From assembly GCA_021401465.1 (NCBI GenBank), contig JADDMT010000187.1:1-45220 (forward strand): DNA of 45,220 bases, given 5' to 3'. Below the pieces are notes generated by a model. It searched no databases. It was not told where the DNA came from and worked only from the letters and a program-made list of their open reading frames with translations. The stretch comes from Teratosphaeria epicoccoides. Lineage: Eukaryota > Ascomycota > Dothideomycetes > Mycosphaerellales > Teratosphaeriaceae. The position numbers were made by a program, and so were the translations under genes. Positions 10,006-20,832 of this stretch are shown piece after piece; position 1 is the first letter of the stretch; every line of letters starts with the position of its first letter.

Positions 10006-10764
10006 TACATGTACTTTGCCCTTAGATCTATAGAACTAATAGTCTGTAGCTCTATTAATAATGACTCCCTGCTTATAGTACTAAGGGCGGCCTAGCAGGA
10101 GTTCCTTATCTAGAATGTCTTTAGCATAGAAGACTTCATTAGTTTTATAATCTTCTTCTAGAGAGTCCGCAAGTTAGAGGCGCACATTATACGCGCCTTA
10201 AGCTACTACGCCTTCGCCCTAGAATGACTTCAAAGTAGGTAGTAGAGCTCCTAGAATTAGCTTTAGACTAAGCTATATAACTAGCTACTAGAGTATCACA
10301 TTAACTTCCGCAAGGTTATCTACTATGTAGTCTACTAGCTTATACAAGCTATTAACTTAGACCGCGCTAGATAGGCGCTAGGTAGGCCACGAGTCTACTC
10401 TGTTAGTAACAGGCAACTAAGATACCCGTAATAGCTAATTAGTCTTCTTAGGCTTGTCTCTCTTCTGCCTCTCCTCTAGGGAGGTTTTAGACACCTTGTT
10501 TACTGTCTTTAGATTCCTTTGTTTAGGATAGCAATTTACCTAGTAGTCCTTTATACTACAGATGTAGTAGGTATATAGAGGCCTTTTAGCTCTGTTGTCC
10601 CTAGGCTTAGAGGGTTTGTCCTTCTGTCCTAGACTATAGTATTAGCCTAGATCCTTAGGGCGCTTGTAATAGTAGCCCTTTAGTAGGTCGTTAGGGCTAG
10701 CATGCTTGCTAGGCTTACTACTAGCTATCTTTTTGTTTTGCTTAAGAGTAATCTCTATGCGCAT
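9988..10764 (-). pseudogene. Element V: gag C-terminus and protease end of a Ty3/gypsy element, minus strand
   Basis: Read from about 10764 downward: a Lys-rich gag region (KQNKKIASSKPSK); a degraded zinc knuckle (YICSIKDYxVNCYPKQRN, near 10530-10575) with Tyr where Cys is expected; a Lys/Glu-rich linker (SLEERQKRDKPKK); then the protease to RT connector with LLADSLEEDYKTNEVFYAKD-type sequence and ELLLGRPxYYKQGVIIN (about 10020-10100), like the (I/L)LGMPWL segment of gypsy proteases. The catalytic DSG was not found, and the frame changes at least once. The rest of pol, to the left, is replaced by element B, so V is the older element. Confidence 0.65.
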
Positions 10765-10897
10765 TATAACAGATTATAATGCTAATTAATCTTACTAGCG
10801 CTAGGTTAACACTACTCTAGCGCCTACTTACCTATCCTATTAGCCTATATAAGGTTAGATAACTAACTATTACTTAGTAGCACTATACTACTTTAAA

Positions 10898-10956
10898 AGT
10901 CTATAAGGCCTTATAGACTATTATAGCTATAATAGAATTTAGCATATACTAGTATA
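10898..10956. repeat. Cluster of three perfect palindromes
   Basis: Within 59 bp: a 22-bp palindrome at 10898-10919 (core CTATAAGGCCTTATAG), an 18-bp palindrome CTATTATAGCTATAATAG at 10918-10935 overlapping it by two bases, and TATACTAGTATA at 10945-10956. No gene is nearby in frame. Confidence 0.7.
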
Positions 10957-11463
10957 CTAATAATAGTAAAACAGGGTCTATATTAGTGTCTATAAAGAGA
11001 GTATATAGACTCTATAAAAAGTATTTAATAGGCCTAAGTATATAGAGAGAAGCGCATTTATTACATCTACATGCATAGAGTAGTAGAGTTATAGGCCCTA
11101 AAATTTAAAGCAAGACAGCTTAACTTATAAAAGATTCTTAACTTTCTTTAGTTACACTCCTTATAGCCTCTTTTTTTTTCTCTACTATACTTAGATACAA
11201 GTAAAAGTCTGCTAAGTTATGCATAGTAGTCGCATAGGTTATAGAAGATAGCTAGCCTATTTCTAGAGTCATTATAGGGGAGACAGGTTCCTGATTAGAT
11301 TACTAGTCTGCCGAAGGTTTTAACGCTAAACCTAGCTAGATCCTTAGCCCCTCCCGCTTTGTCGTAATCAAACTAGGGAATCTATCTCTCTGCTGCCTAA
11401 TATAGCAAGATGCACATTTACCTTAAGCCTTTACACGTCACTACACTTAGACTAGGACTTACT

Positions 11464-11491
11464 CCTCTAGTAGGCGACTACCTACTAGAGG
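11464..11491. repeat. Perfect 11-bp inverted repeat (hairpin)
   Basis: CCTCTAGTAGG and CCTACTAGAGG separated by six bases. It lies 290 bp upstream of the coiled-coil pseudogene start. No T-run follows, so a terminator is unlikely; its role is unknown. Confidence 0.6.
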
Positions 11492-11753
11492 CGAAGATAG
11501 ATAATGACTAGATAGGGCGTGCTTGGCTGCTATAGTAGGCTGACTATGTAAGACAGTAGGTAAATACATGTACCTGCCTAGGGCAATGTCATTCTCTAAA
11601 TGACAGCGCTTAAACAGAAGCGGGAGAGCTTGTCGCTCTTTTTCTTTGTCCTCCTTGTCCTCGTTTCTTCTCCTCGCCTACTGTCTTTGTGTCTACTATT
11701 CTATTACATGCGCCTTCTAAAGAGCCGATTGCCTGTTACCCCTAATACACGAC

Positions 11754-13870
11754 ATGTTAAACCTATATAGCTACGCTTAGCTAGAACCTACTTCCTCCTA
11801 TGCCCTAACCCTACTAACTCGCTCCGAGTTCCTTGCTAAGCACTAACGCTACTACATGCTATCCTAGTATGTAGGCAAGAATCTATCTTACGCACACAAG
11901 CTAGACCGAGCTATAGCTGACCTCTCTTAGAAGGTAGAAAAACTGCGCTACTTTATAGGTACAAACATAGAACTAGGACCCTACAGGCATTTCTAGATAG
12001 TAGGCCAGGAACGTAGATGCATTAGTTAAGGAGTACTAGCCGGAGATTAATGAGGACAAAGATGCATAGGTGTAGACAGTAGCGCGCAAGAAAGTAATAG
12101 ATTAGGTCAAGTAAGAGGGAGAGAAGTTTTTGACAACAACATATATAGAACAATAGTTCTATGCCCCTACGCTGTTCTTTGGCGTTCTAGGCGAGAATCT
12201 AGTGTAGTTTTAGGACACGCTTAGTAAGGGCGTAGTAGGAGCTAGGACTATAGTAAAGAGGTTTAAATAGTATGTCCGTAGTAATGTAGAGGCACGCGCT
12301 TATACGCATGAGGCTATCACGGGTACCTTGAGGTTGCTAGAGGAGGTAAGCAGAAAATGATCGTTCCTGTGACTTAGGGGAGAATTGACTTGTTCTGACA
12401 TTCTCCTAATCCTGCAGGCTGTTAGGGACTAAGATGTCGCTATACTAAGAACAATCTTCTGCTATAAAGAACAGACGTTTTACTAGATGTAGTAGCAGCA
12501 GATAAGTGACGTTAACGAAGTAGAGGCATCTAAGAAGGAGGTCGACCTAATCGATTCAGAGCACGAGATTTCTAATGTATGTAAAGAGATTTAGTCTTAC
12601 ATACGACATTTACTAATGTCCCTACCTTCGATTATAGCAGGGTAATCTACTTTTAGACTAGTTGCACGTATTAGCCGATTATAGTAACGAGGACTAAGAG
12701 TCGACTAAAGCAGAGGGACCTGTTACTACTAAACCCTCTCTAGAGGTAGTTACTACAACCTAGCCTTAGTAGCGCTTAGAGGAGTCTGCTAGTAATGCTA
12801 TGAAGAGCTACAATCATGCTGTTAGACACTCGCATTCCGAGCACGAAGCTAAGAGAAAGGTCCTTAAGGAACGCGCGGAAGAGACAAAGAAGGCTCTTAC
12901 AGGAGAGATGTAGTAGCTACGCGCCAAGTATGAAAGTTAGCAAGGCTTAATGCAGGAGGAGTTAGCGAAGCTGAAGCTTAACGGCAATAAAAGACGACGT
13001 CTAGAGAGGGTGCTACATGTAGTAAAGACATCGCACATAGAGGAGTTAAGGCATATAAAGGCGCTACATGACGAGTGTATTCTAGCATCGAATTCTAAGC
13101 TCAAGAAGCTAAAGACTATGCTAGAGGAGAGTAGTGCTAAAAGGCAAGGGTTACAGAGCAAGGTAGAGGCTACTAAAGCTATACTTGAGAGAGAAGTAGC
13201 GGCTTCTAAGTTAGAGCACTAGTCTAAGATCACGTTGTCGACAGCCGAGTGTGAGTCGGCTTGAGGCTAACGCGAGACACTCTAGCCAGAGTTCGATGAT
13301 ATCAAGGCAGCGCATCCTAAGCTATCATTTATGCGTAGACTAATAAATCCGCTATTAGCCATGCTAACTAAGATTAACGACAAGACTCCTAGACTAATGT
13401 ATGCTATGATTACTTTTGCGTTATCTTCACTGTTAGTGTCTAAGGCTAAAGGCAGAGCGACACGCAAGATTACAGCCTAGACATTACAGCATACGACCTT
13501 ATTGCTAACTGTTACAGGCTAACAGAAGAGACCGACTAGCTCTTGCCTCTCTACTTTATCCTAGCCTTAGTAAAGCGCCTTAACTAAACCTAGCGGGTCT
13601 GCCGCTACGACGACAGGCCTTACCCTATCATATTTGACATTCTTGCTATTAGCGCCAGGGTAACAGCAGCAGCGAGTCGATTTAAGAGAGACTAATAGCT
13701 TAGCAGATCAGGACGAGCAAGAAGGAACGAGCAGTATTAAGGAGAGGCTTTAAAGACTTAAGTTTAACCTTAAGAGTTAGTAAGTGCAGGCAAGCTTAGT
13801 AGACAGGAGTAATAGATGAAAAAATCGTGATACTAGACTAGATATGATTAGCAGCTATAACTTGTGATTC
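11754..13870 (+). pseudogene. Multi-intron coiled-coil protein, RIP-degraded, family unknown
   Basis: Not recognised. The chosen start ATG 11754 follows a CT-rich leader; ATG 11708 is in another frame. Exon 1 reaches 12345, with one frame change near 11990. Intron 1 is 12346-12417 (GTAAGC, branch CTGAC, CTGCAG; 72 nt). Intron 2 is 12577 to 12637 or 12640 (GTATGT, branch TACTAAT, TATAG or GCAG). Both keep the frame. Exon 3 runs in one frame to about 13870 with only RIP-type stops. The middle (about 12830-13220) is a long charged helix without Pro (ELAKLKLNGNKRRRLERVL, LKKLKTMLEESSAKRQG), a typical coiled coil. A short coiled segment also lies in exon 1 (LDRAIADLSxKVEKLRYF). It could be an accessory gene of a transposon, as in elements A and B, or a duplicated host gene. 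Confidence 0.62.
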
Positions 13871-15329
13871 GTAGTCAGAAAACATGGAATTTACCTAGAC
13901 TAGCTAAACCTAAATCTTTGTAACATGATGATAACTGCTATTACCTACTACGTAGTGTCTCGTAGCTATCAAAAACTTGCGGAAATTGTCATACATGTAA
14001 ATACTACTTATCTTATTAGCCGTTACCTCTTAAATTCTACAAGTAACGACTATCTCATCTTAATTTCAACTACGACTATTTAGGCTCTTATGTTAAGCGA
14101 CTCTTCGTATAACTACTACTAACGCTCATATTACGTCATGTTAATCATCATCATCATTATTATCATCATCCTCCTCCGTAGTATTGTTACCTACCTAGCT
14201 ATTAACTGTTCTGTAAAAGTACATAGGTAATAAAAGTTTCTTTATGTACTACGTTAAAGGCAAACCCTACTCTTACCTAAAGACCTCCTATCTTGTCCTA
14301 TGGATCTCTTATTGTCAGTAAGTAAGAAGCCTAGAATCTAAGCCTTCTTGCATCTTATAGTTATAGGAAATTTAGAAACGAAACATAGTGATATTTTAGA
14401 CACTACTACTATAAGAAGATAGATAGCTAAGAGTTACTATATACTTTCTCTAGTAATTACAAACGTCGCTTTAGATGAAGATAATAATGATAGTAATAAT
14501 AAATAGCTGCTGTTACTACTGCCTATTACTATGCCGCATAGGTCGCGCATAATATAGATTATCTCCTATAGTATGTAATAGGCATACTGTAGCTCGGAGT
14601 AGCTTAATGTCTAAAAAGTTAGGGTAGGAGGATGTAGGATGATAGCAGTTAATGCTAGTTTGTACCTGTTAGGAGGCAGACAAATTTGTCTTACCTGTAG
14701 GTACCTGTAGCTGCCTTAGAGCGCTACGTACTACACTCTCCTTTACCTACGATAACGAACAGTCATCAGCCCTGCTACAATGACAATCTAGATCCCTTAA
14801 AGACATCTTTGTCGTAGACTAGTAACAATATTAAAAGAGAGTAGACTCCTAGGCCGTAAAACGTTCCCCTTGTACTGCCTAGTATCATGAAGACTTTAAC
14901 TTCACGTGCTGACGCTACACTGACTACGCAACGTCGGCGCTAAATAAGAGAGACGAGGCGCTAGCTTTAGCGTCATTCCTAGCAGGTATACTAGCAGGAG
15001 ATAGTAATAGCAATATTCTATGAAGTTAGCTCTTTGCGTGTAGTCATACTATGTTACTCGGCTAGAATGACGCTACTGTTGCCTAAAATCTAAAGCCTGT
15101 AAGTCCCTAGCTGTATCATATCTGCACATGAATTATGTAAACATAGCAAGTAGAAGATCGTATCCTGTCGTAGCTTACTTGCCTTATACTTTACTTCTGT
15201 ATTCATTAACCTTAGGCAGGCTACTAAGGCCGTTAATTATGACCCTCTTCTTAACCTAAGTAGTTAAGAGTTAACCGCCTAAACGCATTTAGTCAAGGAT
15301 CTCCTGTTATAAGCATTAAGGAGTTATCT
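13871..15329. other. Anonymous AT-rich region
   Basis: No reading frame, conserved motif or LTR end could be supported on either strand. It holds a TCA-type microsatellite (14143-14173). TpA-rich like its neighbours, so probably very old, RIP-decayed repeat sequence. Confidence 0.5.
14143..14173. repeat. Imperfect ATC microsatellite
   Basis: ATCATCATCATCATT followed by ATTATCATCATCCTCCTCC: a trinucleotide run with two interruptions in non-coding sequence. Confidence 0.75.
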
Positions 15330-15720
15330 GCCTTATATAAGCTATCTAGGGTTACCTGTTACAGGCTCTGTATTAAGGCCTACTAACAAGCAAGCAGGAA
15401 TTAACAGAGTTAAGCAGTTAATAGCCAAGGGCCTTACATCATAGCTTAACGTAGCTAATAATTTCTATGCTAAATCTAAGTACTCTTTAATTGTCTTAGG
15501 GGTGTCATTTAGTTTATTAAGGTGTTTAAGCATGTTATAACTTACAATCTTTTACAAGATATCCTAAACCTCTATACCTGTATCTCTAAGGAAAGCATCA
15601 AACTATTTAGTAACTTCTTGTAGCCTGTAAGAGCCTCCTAAGTCTACTTAATAGTAAGCAGTTCCTTAGCTATTAACAAACTTCTAGTAAGTACCTCGGC
15701 TCTACTATAAGCATTATATT
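15330..15720 (-). pseudogene. Small minus-strand reading frame, possibly copia-type gag
   Basis: Read from about 15720 down: a frame interrupted only by TAG/TAA at likely Gln codons, with VDLGGSYRLQEVTK, FDAFLRDTGIEV, YNMLKHLNKLNDTPKTIKEY and LATLSYDVRPLAINCLTLL. The pattern of a charged helix, then I-K-E-Y-L, then a hydrophobic repeat resembles the UBN2-type gag of Ty1/copia elements, but no zinc knuckle or pol follows. This identification is a guess. The frame is lost beyond about 15330. Confidence 0.4.
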
Positions 15721-15817
15721 CACGTTAAGGCTTATAAAGGTCTGCTACTACTAGACTAGGCCTAGACTATTTCAAAGTAGCGCGGTAGCTTAAAATGCAG
15801 ATTAGTAGGACATAGCG

Positions 15818-16060
15818 CTACGCTACAAACAGAACCTTTACTACTTAACCTAGAGATTAAAGAACTAGAGTACACTGTCGAGAAGATTGTTGGCGCTCGC
15901 TAGGTAGACAGGCAGCAAGAGTACTTAGTAAAATGGGAAGGATACGGTAGTACTAAGAATACCTAGGAACCCCTAGAATACCTACGAAATTGTTAGCAGA
16001 AGATACAAAGGTTAGAGTAGAAAACGAACATAAAAAAGAACCTCTTAAACTACAACTAGC
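15818..16060 (+). pseudogene. IV-z: 3' end of family IV pol with chromodomain
   Basis: Matches the pol end of IV-b (about 37070-37290). The chromodomain reads LEYTVEKIVGAR, then QEYLVKWEGYGSTKNT and LEYLRNC, with one intact Trp codon where IV-b also has one. Everything upstream is missing; the left border is approximate. The remnant is followed by its antisense ORF and an LTR. Confidence 0.88.
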
Positions 16061-16641
16061 TCCCTGCGAGACGCTATCGACAGGCTCGGCTACTACACCA
16101 TCTAGGAAACCCTAATACAATGCGTTAGCAAAACCATCTATTACGCTCTATGTCGTAGGACTAAGCGTAAGACCTGCTAAAGGAATCTGCTAAAGAGCCT
16201 GCTCTTCCGCCTCGTCCTCTTTAATCTCACGCTCCTTAAGAGCACGACTATCCTTGACCTCACGTTTAACTGCATCTAACTGTTTCTGAAGACGTATCTC
16301 TTTTACATGCGCCTCTATTATCTTTAGCGAAGCCTCTGTAAGAGTAGCCTTCGCATAATCGAGATTAGCAATTAGTCTTTCTGCTAATTACCTAACCTTT
16401 TCTATTTGACCTCTATTACCTTTGCATCGTAACTTCGACAGTTACTAAAGTAATAGTGTAAGCATTTTCCTGAGGAAATGTGTACGCGACAAACGAGCTT
16501 TAGCTCTTAACACTAAGTACAAGACTTCATGCTTTCTTTGCCCTAGTAATAGATTCGATTTACGCGGCGTTTACGTTTCTGCGTTTAAGGGGCGTTAGTG
16601 TCAAGAATAACACAAGGTAGTAACGTGGAAAGGGAAGACAT
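16010..16641 (-). pseudogene. IV-z antisense ORF (Cys-cluster/coiled-coil protein)
   Basis: Start ATG 16641-16639 (MSSLSTLLPCVILDTN), at the same place as in IV-b and IV-c. The Cys region reads LKLVCRVHISSGKC then YFSNCRSYD, with one Cys changed to Tyr against IV-b. It then has K/R-rich helix sequence. A one-base deletion in an A-run (near 16365, three A instead of four) shifts frame after about 90 codons relative to IV-b. RIP-type stops are also present. The ORF ends against the chromodomain of pol, tail to tail. Confidence 0.75.
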
Positions 16642-16708
16642 TACTACGCAAGGGGAACAGCAAGAGAAACCCCGCTACTAATAAGGTAGCTTAGGGACAA
16701 CCTAGGCT

Positions 16709-16718
16709 AAGAGGGGGA
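16709..16718 (+). other. Family IV polypurine tract (IV-z)
   Basis: AAGAGGGGGA, then TAG and the LTR start TGTCAT. The same arrangement occurs at 37996-38005 before the IV-b 3' LTR. Confidence 0.75.
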
Positions 16719-16721
16719 TAG

Positions 16722-17115
16722 TGTCATAGATTAAAGCACTATAGCCTAAATCCTAACACGCGCATGAAAGAAAGGATCTGTCATGTAAGGACAGACACCT
16801 AGATCTGTAGGGTTAGTCTATAGACTAACAGAGAAAGGATCTGTCACGTAAGGATAGACACCTAGGTCTATAGGGTTAGTCTACAGATCTCTAGACCTAG
16901 GTCTAATAGGTCTAGTAACAGGACTAACAGAGTAGTCATACTACTCTAGTTCATAGGAATGGCTTTAGGCTAGGCAGTTAGGAGCTTTGTGCTTAATCTT
17001 CTACTTTGTTAAGTATAGTTAGTTGCAAGGTTAATTGCTATTGTCGATATTCTTTAATACTCTTCAAGTATAACACCTGATCCCCTTCCTGCTATTAGCA
17101 TCTACCCTTATGACA
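16722..17115 (+). repeat. Family IV LTR shared between IV-z (left) and IV-a (right)
   Basis: Starts TGTCATAG after a polypurine tract and ends CTTATGACA just before TTTTGAGCAC, the primer-binding region. It thus acts as the 3' LTR for the pol end on its left and the 5' LTR for the gag on its right. 394 bp against 482 bp in IV-b. It holds GATCTGT/ACAGATC inverted repeats and GTGCTTAA at 16989-16996. Confidence 0.85.
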
Positions 17116-17174
17116 TTTTGAGCACTACTTCTAAGGAAGTATCACAGGACTTATCGAGCACTTAACATACGCCT

Positions 17175-17378
17175 ATGTCAAGTAGTTCTTTAGCTGTTAG
17201 TTTAACATCTAGCGACAACAATTAACTGACACTACAAGAACAAGTTACCGCTACAACTTAAATCACTTAGTAGCTCGAATCCATTTACCTTAGCAAGATG
17301 GCTCTAGCATCTGTTACAGGTTCGACTACTAGAAACGGACACGGCAATAATGGCTTCAAGATAGGAAGCCCTACAGAG
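17175..17378 (+). pseudogene. IV-a gag, 5' part
   Basis: Start ATG 17175 (MSSSSLAVSLTSSD), 60 bp after the LTR. The frame runs through SIYLSKMALASVTGS and NNGFKIGSPTE, and is cut there by element III; it resumes at 29245 with FTG. Homologues in IV-b (from 32030) and IV-c (from 38906) are uninterrupted at this point. Stops are RIP-type. Confidence 0.88.
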
Positions 17379-17777
17379 TATTACGGAACGGTGTTACGGA
17401 ACATAGCCGTAACAGAGGAGTCATGCGATGCCCTCTAAGTCATATAATACGACTCTGTTTTAGAAGCTTCTGTAGGAGCTAAGACAGAGAACATAGCTTA
17501 GTAATAGAGACCGTCTCTGTTAGAGCATAGTTTCTAACAGAGCATAATAGAGACATACTCTGTTACATACTAATGTCTCCTATGTATTTAGGAACGCTAA
17601 GATGCCCTTATAGCTTAAACGCGTTTAACTCATGTTATTATCATACTAATTAGAATTCAACCTTTGTTCCCTTTTAGATTACATCGTTCCTGTTTACTGT
17701 TACCTCTCTAAAGAATAATTGCCCTACGTGACTTAACTATTCCTCTTGAGGCTTAGTTAATAGCGAGGTTAGTAACA
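17379..17777 (+). repeat. Element III 5' LTR
   Basis: Begins TATTACGG (TGTTACAG in the 3' LTR; the second base is a TG to TA change) and ends GGTTAGTAACA. The U3 part is full of AACAGAG/CTCTGTT inverted repeats. A TATA-like TATGTATTTA (17581) lies 40 bp before GCGTTTAA (17621-17628), the candidate transcript start. Confidence 0.92.
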
Positions 17778-17779
17778 CT

Positions 17780-17787
17780 TTGAACGC
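17780..17787 (+). other. Element III primer-binding site, candidate self-primer
   Basis: TTGAACGC lies two bases inside the LTR. Its complement GCGTTCAA differs from LTR bases GCGTTTAA (17621-17628) by a single CpA to TpA change. No tRNA-type TGG start is present. Confidence 0.45.
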
Positions 17788-17794
17788 CCTTAGG

Positions 17795-20435
17795 ATAAGT
17801 GCTACATAGCAAACTAGAAGGGGAACTCCCGCCCTAAGCGATGTAGGAAGCTCTTACTAACAATCTAGTACTTCTTAGTCTGCTATTAACGTACTTGCTA
17901 ACTACACTAAGGAGGACTTCCTTAAGGTCGGCAAGCTAGACTACTACTATGGCGACTAAGATAAGTTCGACATCTAGCTTACCTAAATAGACATGTACTT
18001 TAAGTTTAACGACATAGGAGAAGCATAGAAACCTCTCTTCGTAACAACCTTTATGCGAGGAAGAGCTTAGCACTAGATCAAAACTTTTCTCAGGAACTAC
18101 TTAGATAACGAGGAAGATTCGAGTAGAATCTTTTAATCCTAGAACTATTTAAAGAATGCTATGAGGACAGTCTATAGAGTCTCAAACGAAATGTTAACTA
18201 CAGTTCGAGTTATTTAGCATATTACTTAGAAGACGTTAGCAGCCAAGTATGCGGCTAAATTCTAGGAGCACGCGTAGGTTACTAAATAGGACGACGAAGC
18301 CCTTCAAGTTTTGTTCTAACGAGGCCTTAAGGATAATGTTAAAGACGAACTTATACGCCATAGAGGACGTATCGACAACCTCGGAGAACTAGTTAAAGTA
18401 GCGATTAAGCTAGACAACTAACTTTACAAAAGATTAATAGAGCGCTACTACGACTCTAAGATCTCTAGAAAAGCAGGATATGTGCTAGATAAACCATGTA
18501 GAGGATAGTCTTAACTAACCTATCAGAAATAACAGCGTGATCCTAATGTAATAGACTAGTAGTTTAACGCTATCTAGAAGGGTCGGTCTAAAGAAAAAGG
18601 GAAACAGGGGAAGAGTTTACCCTAAGGAGTAGGAGAACTAACTTGCTATGCCTGTAGCAGAGAAGGCTACATGGCAAGGGACTATTATGACAAGAATAAG
18701 GTGCGACGCGGATAGTTTAATATGATGTAACAGAGGGACCTAGGCAGAGAAGGCCATAAAAGGATTAGTAAGCCAAGCTCTATTAAGAAAGCACTAAGGA
18801 CTTACGCAGAGGTAGTCGCTAGAAGAACTCCCTGCACAAATAATGGATCATAGTGTAGAACCCTTAATTAGGAACTCTGCAAGGATCTATGGTGCAATAA
18901 CCATGAAGAAGACAAGGAACTCCGCGACTACAAGAAAGACGTTAAATTAGAATTTGCTAAGTTAGGGATATTACCTAAGGAACACTTACTAATTCTACTA
19001 GAACTACATGGCACATGCAGAGCTCCGACGAAACGCGAGTTTTGTATAATGGCAAGAAGGACCGGGCACGTATAACTAAGCCTTACACGAGAAGACGCAA
19101 GCCTTGAAGAAATTGACGAGTCTTGCTTTAACGACGACGACGAAGAGAACTAAGCTCTAAGAACTTCATTCCCTTAAGAAGAGGCGCTCGAAGTAATTCG
19201 AGAAGTTCTAGAGTCCTATTAGCAAGAGGAGGATTAGCAAGATAAGTCTAAGGAAGAAAGTCCTAATGAATTAGACGAATCTGATAAAGACATTAAGGAG
19301 GGAATCTACGACGAAATCCTTACGTTTACGGTAGATACGCTAGCACCGATACGCGCATTATTACTACATATTATAAGACAACATAGAGAAATATTCCTAA
19401 GGATAAATAACAAGTAACGAAGAATAAACCTAGTATAGCTTAACTACGCATAGATGATGCTACGAGCTAAATTCTAGAATTACCTATAACTAAAGATAGA
19501 TTACGCCTATTATAACTTTGTCATAGAACGAATACCTATAGGAAGCATAGTTACCCTACATAGATACCTCTTACTAGACAACTAAAGTGTAGTAACTAGG
19601 GAAATGCAGGATGTAGTCAGAAGATTAAACTAATAATACTAGAAGGCAATTACTACATAAGGATAATACGCACGTAACGAAACCCTCGAAAAAGAACTAT
19701 ATGCGTAAGAAGCGCTAAGGACAAAACAACAGATCCTAGGATAGTTAGAGTAACGTCAGGCTAGGAACTAGTTAGGAAACGGATCTACTCTCTAGATTAG
19801 AGTATTCTAAGAGAGTTCCTTAACATTAAAAGCGCTTAAGTATTAACAGTAGTCTTCTACACTAAAGTTATTATTAACAGGCATAGGATAACTACCCTTA
19901 TAGATTCTAAAGTAGATGGGAATTTTGCCTCCGAATCATTTGTTAAGAGCTAAGGGATCGTAGCCCGAAGCAGAGAAGAAGGAACGTATGAACTTACTGT
20001 AGCAGATAGGTTACTATTACCTAAAGTAGAGCGAGAGACAATACTGCTACTACTAGCTATCTAACAGCACTACGAGGAAACTGTCTTAGATGTTATCGAC
20101 ATGGCTAGTCATGACATTGTACTAGGCATGCCTTAGTTAAGAAAGCATAACCTAGTAATCGACTAGAGAAAATAAGTACTCACATTTAGGGAATGTAATT
20201 ACATGATTAGCATTTGTCCTATGTAGTAGCAGTGTTCGCTAGTAGATGAGATTAACAAGTGTAAGACAACACATATAGCATTAATAGGAAGTACAGAATG
20301 TACTAAACCCGAATTAATACCTCTATTAGGTTAAGAGGGTTAACACAATGATTACAGGAAGGATAGAAGTCATGCACTATTAAAGGATGACACTAGAATC
20401 TCGGACCTAGACATCCCTAAGGAGTATCGTAAGTA
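17795..20435 (+). pseudogene. Element III gag, protease and start of pol
   Basis: Gag frame from 17795, where the start codon appears as ATA (RIP of ATG) before SAT and TRRGTPALS. A Ty3 gag core follows (DKFDI to RYYDSKI, about 17945-18450). Zinc knuckle CYACSREGYMARDYYD (18644 onward) has the His and last Cys both changed to Tyr. The protease lies in another frame: LIDSKVDGNFASESFV (DSG changed to DSK; Asp at 19903), then HDIVLGMPxLRKHNLVI (about 20113). The frame reaches YRK just before the copia insertion and resumes at 25433. Gag packages RNA; the protease matures the polyprotein. Numerous RIP-type stops. Confidence 0.88.
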
Positions 20436-20574
20436 GTTGAACGAGTAGTTCGGTGATTACATAAGCCTCGATTTATAACTACCTTCTTTAACTTTGTAAC
20501 TAGATTCTTCTTCTTTGAATAACAATTAATATTAACATGTAAAACCTTCTTTAAAACCTCTTGAATCTTAACTA
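20436..20574 (+). repeat. Copia 5' LTR
   Basis: 139 bp, begins GTTGAACGAG and ends GAATCTTAACTA. Very similar to 25294-25432; differences are C/T and G/A apart from the last base. Confidence 0.9.
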
Positions 20575-20832
20575 GTTATAAGCCTAGAGCGGCGCATTAG
20601 CTATATATGCTCCCTAGTTTACATGAATTAATTATGTAGTTCTAAAAACTAATGTTTTAGACATTCGACTTAAATCTACTAAATTCTTACCTTCTAGCGC
20701 GTTCTTGACGAGATAACGCTTAGCACACAATTATCGACTAACTTAACACCTTCATAGCATCTCTGAAGTAATTACCCTTTAACCCTAACTATAGCGGAGG
20801 ATAGCATGATAGCGGACAGGGGTAGTACTAGA

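Larger units (their letters stand above)
10765..11700. other. AT-rich stretch without genes, containing palindromes and a hairpin
   Basis: No convincing reading frame on either strand. It may hold the decayed leader or gag start of element V. Features seen: a cluster of perfect palindromes at 10898-10956, a run of ten T at about 11170-11179, a hairpin at 11464-11491, a smaller one at 11587-11605 (TGTCATT/AATGACA), and a CT-rich stretch at about 11637-11690 just before the next gene. Confidence 0.5.
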
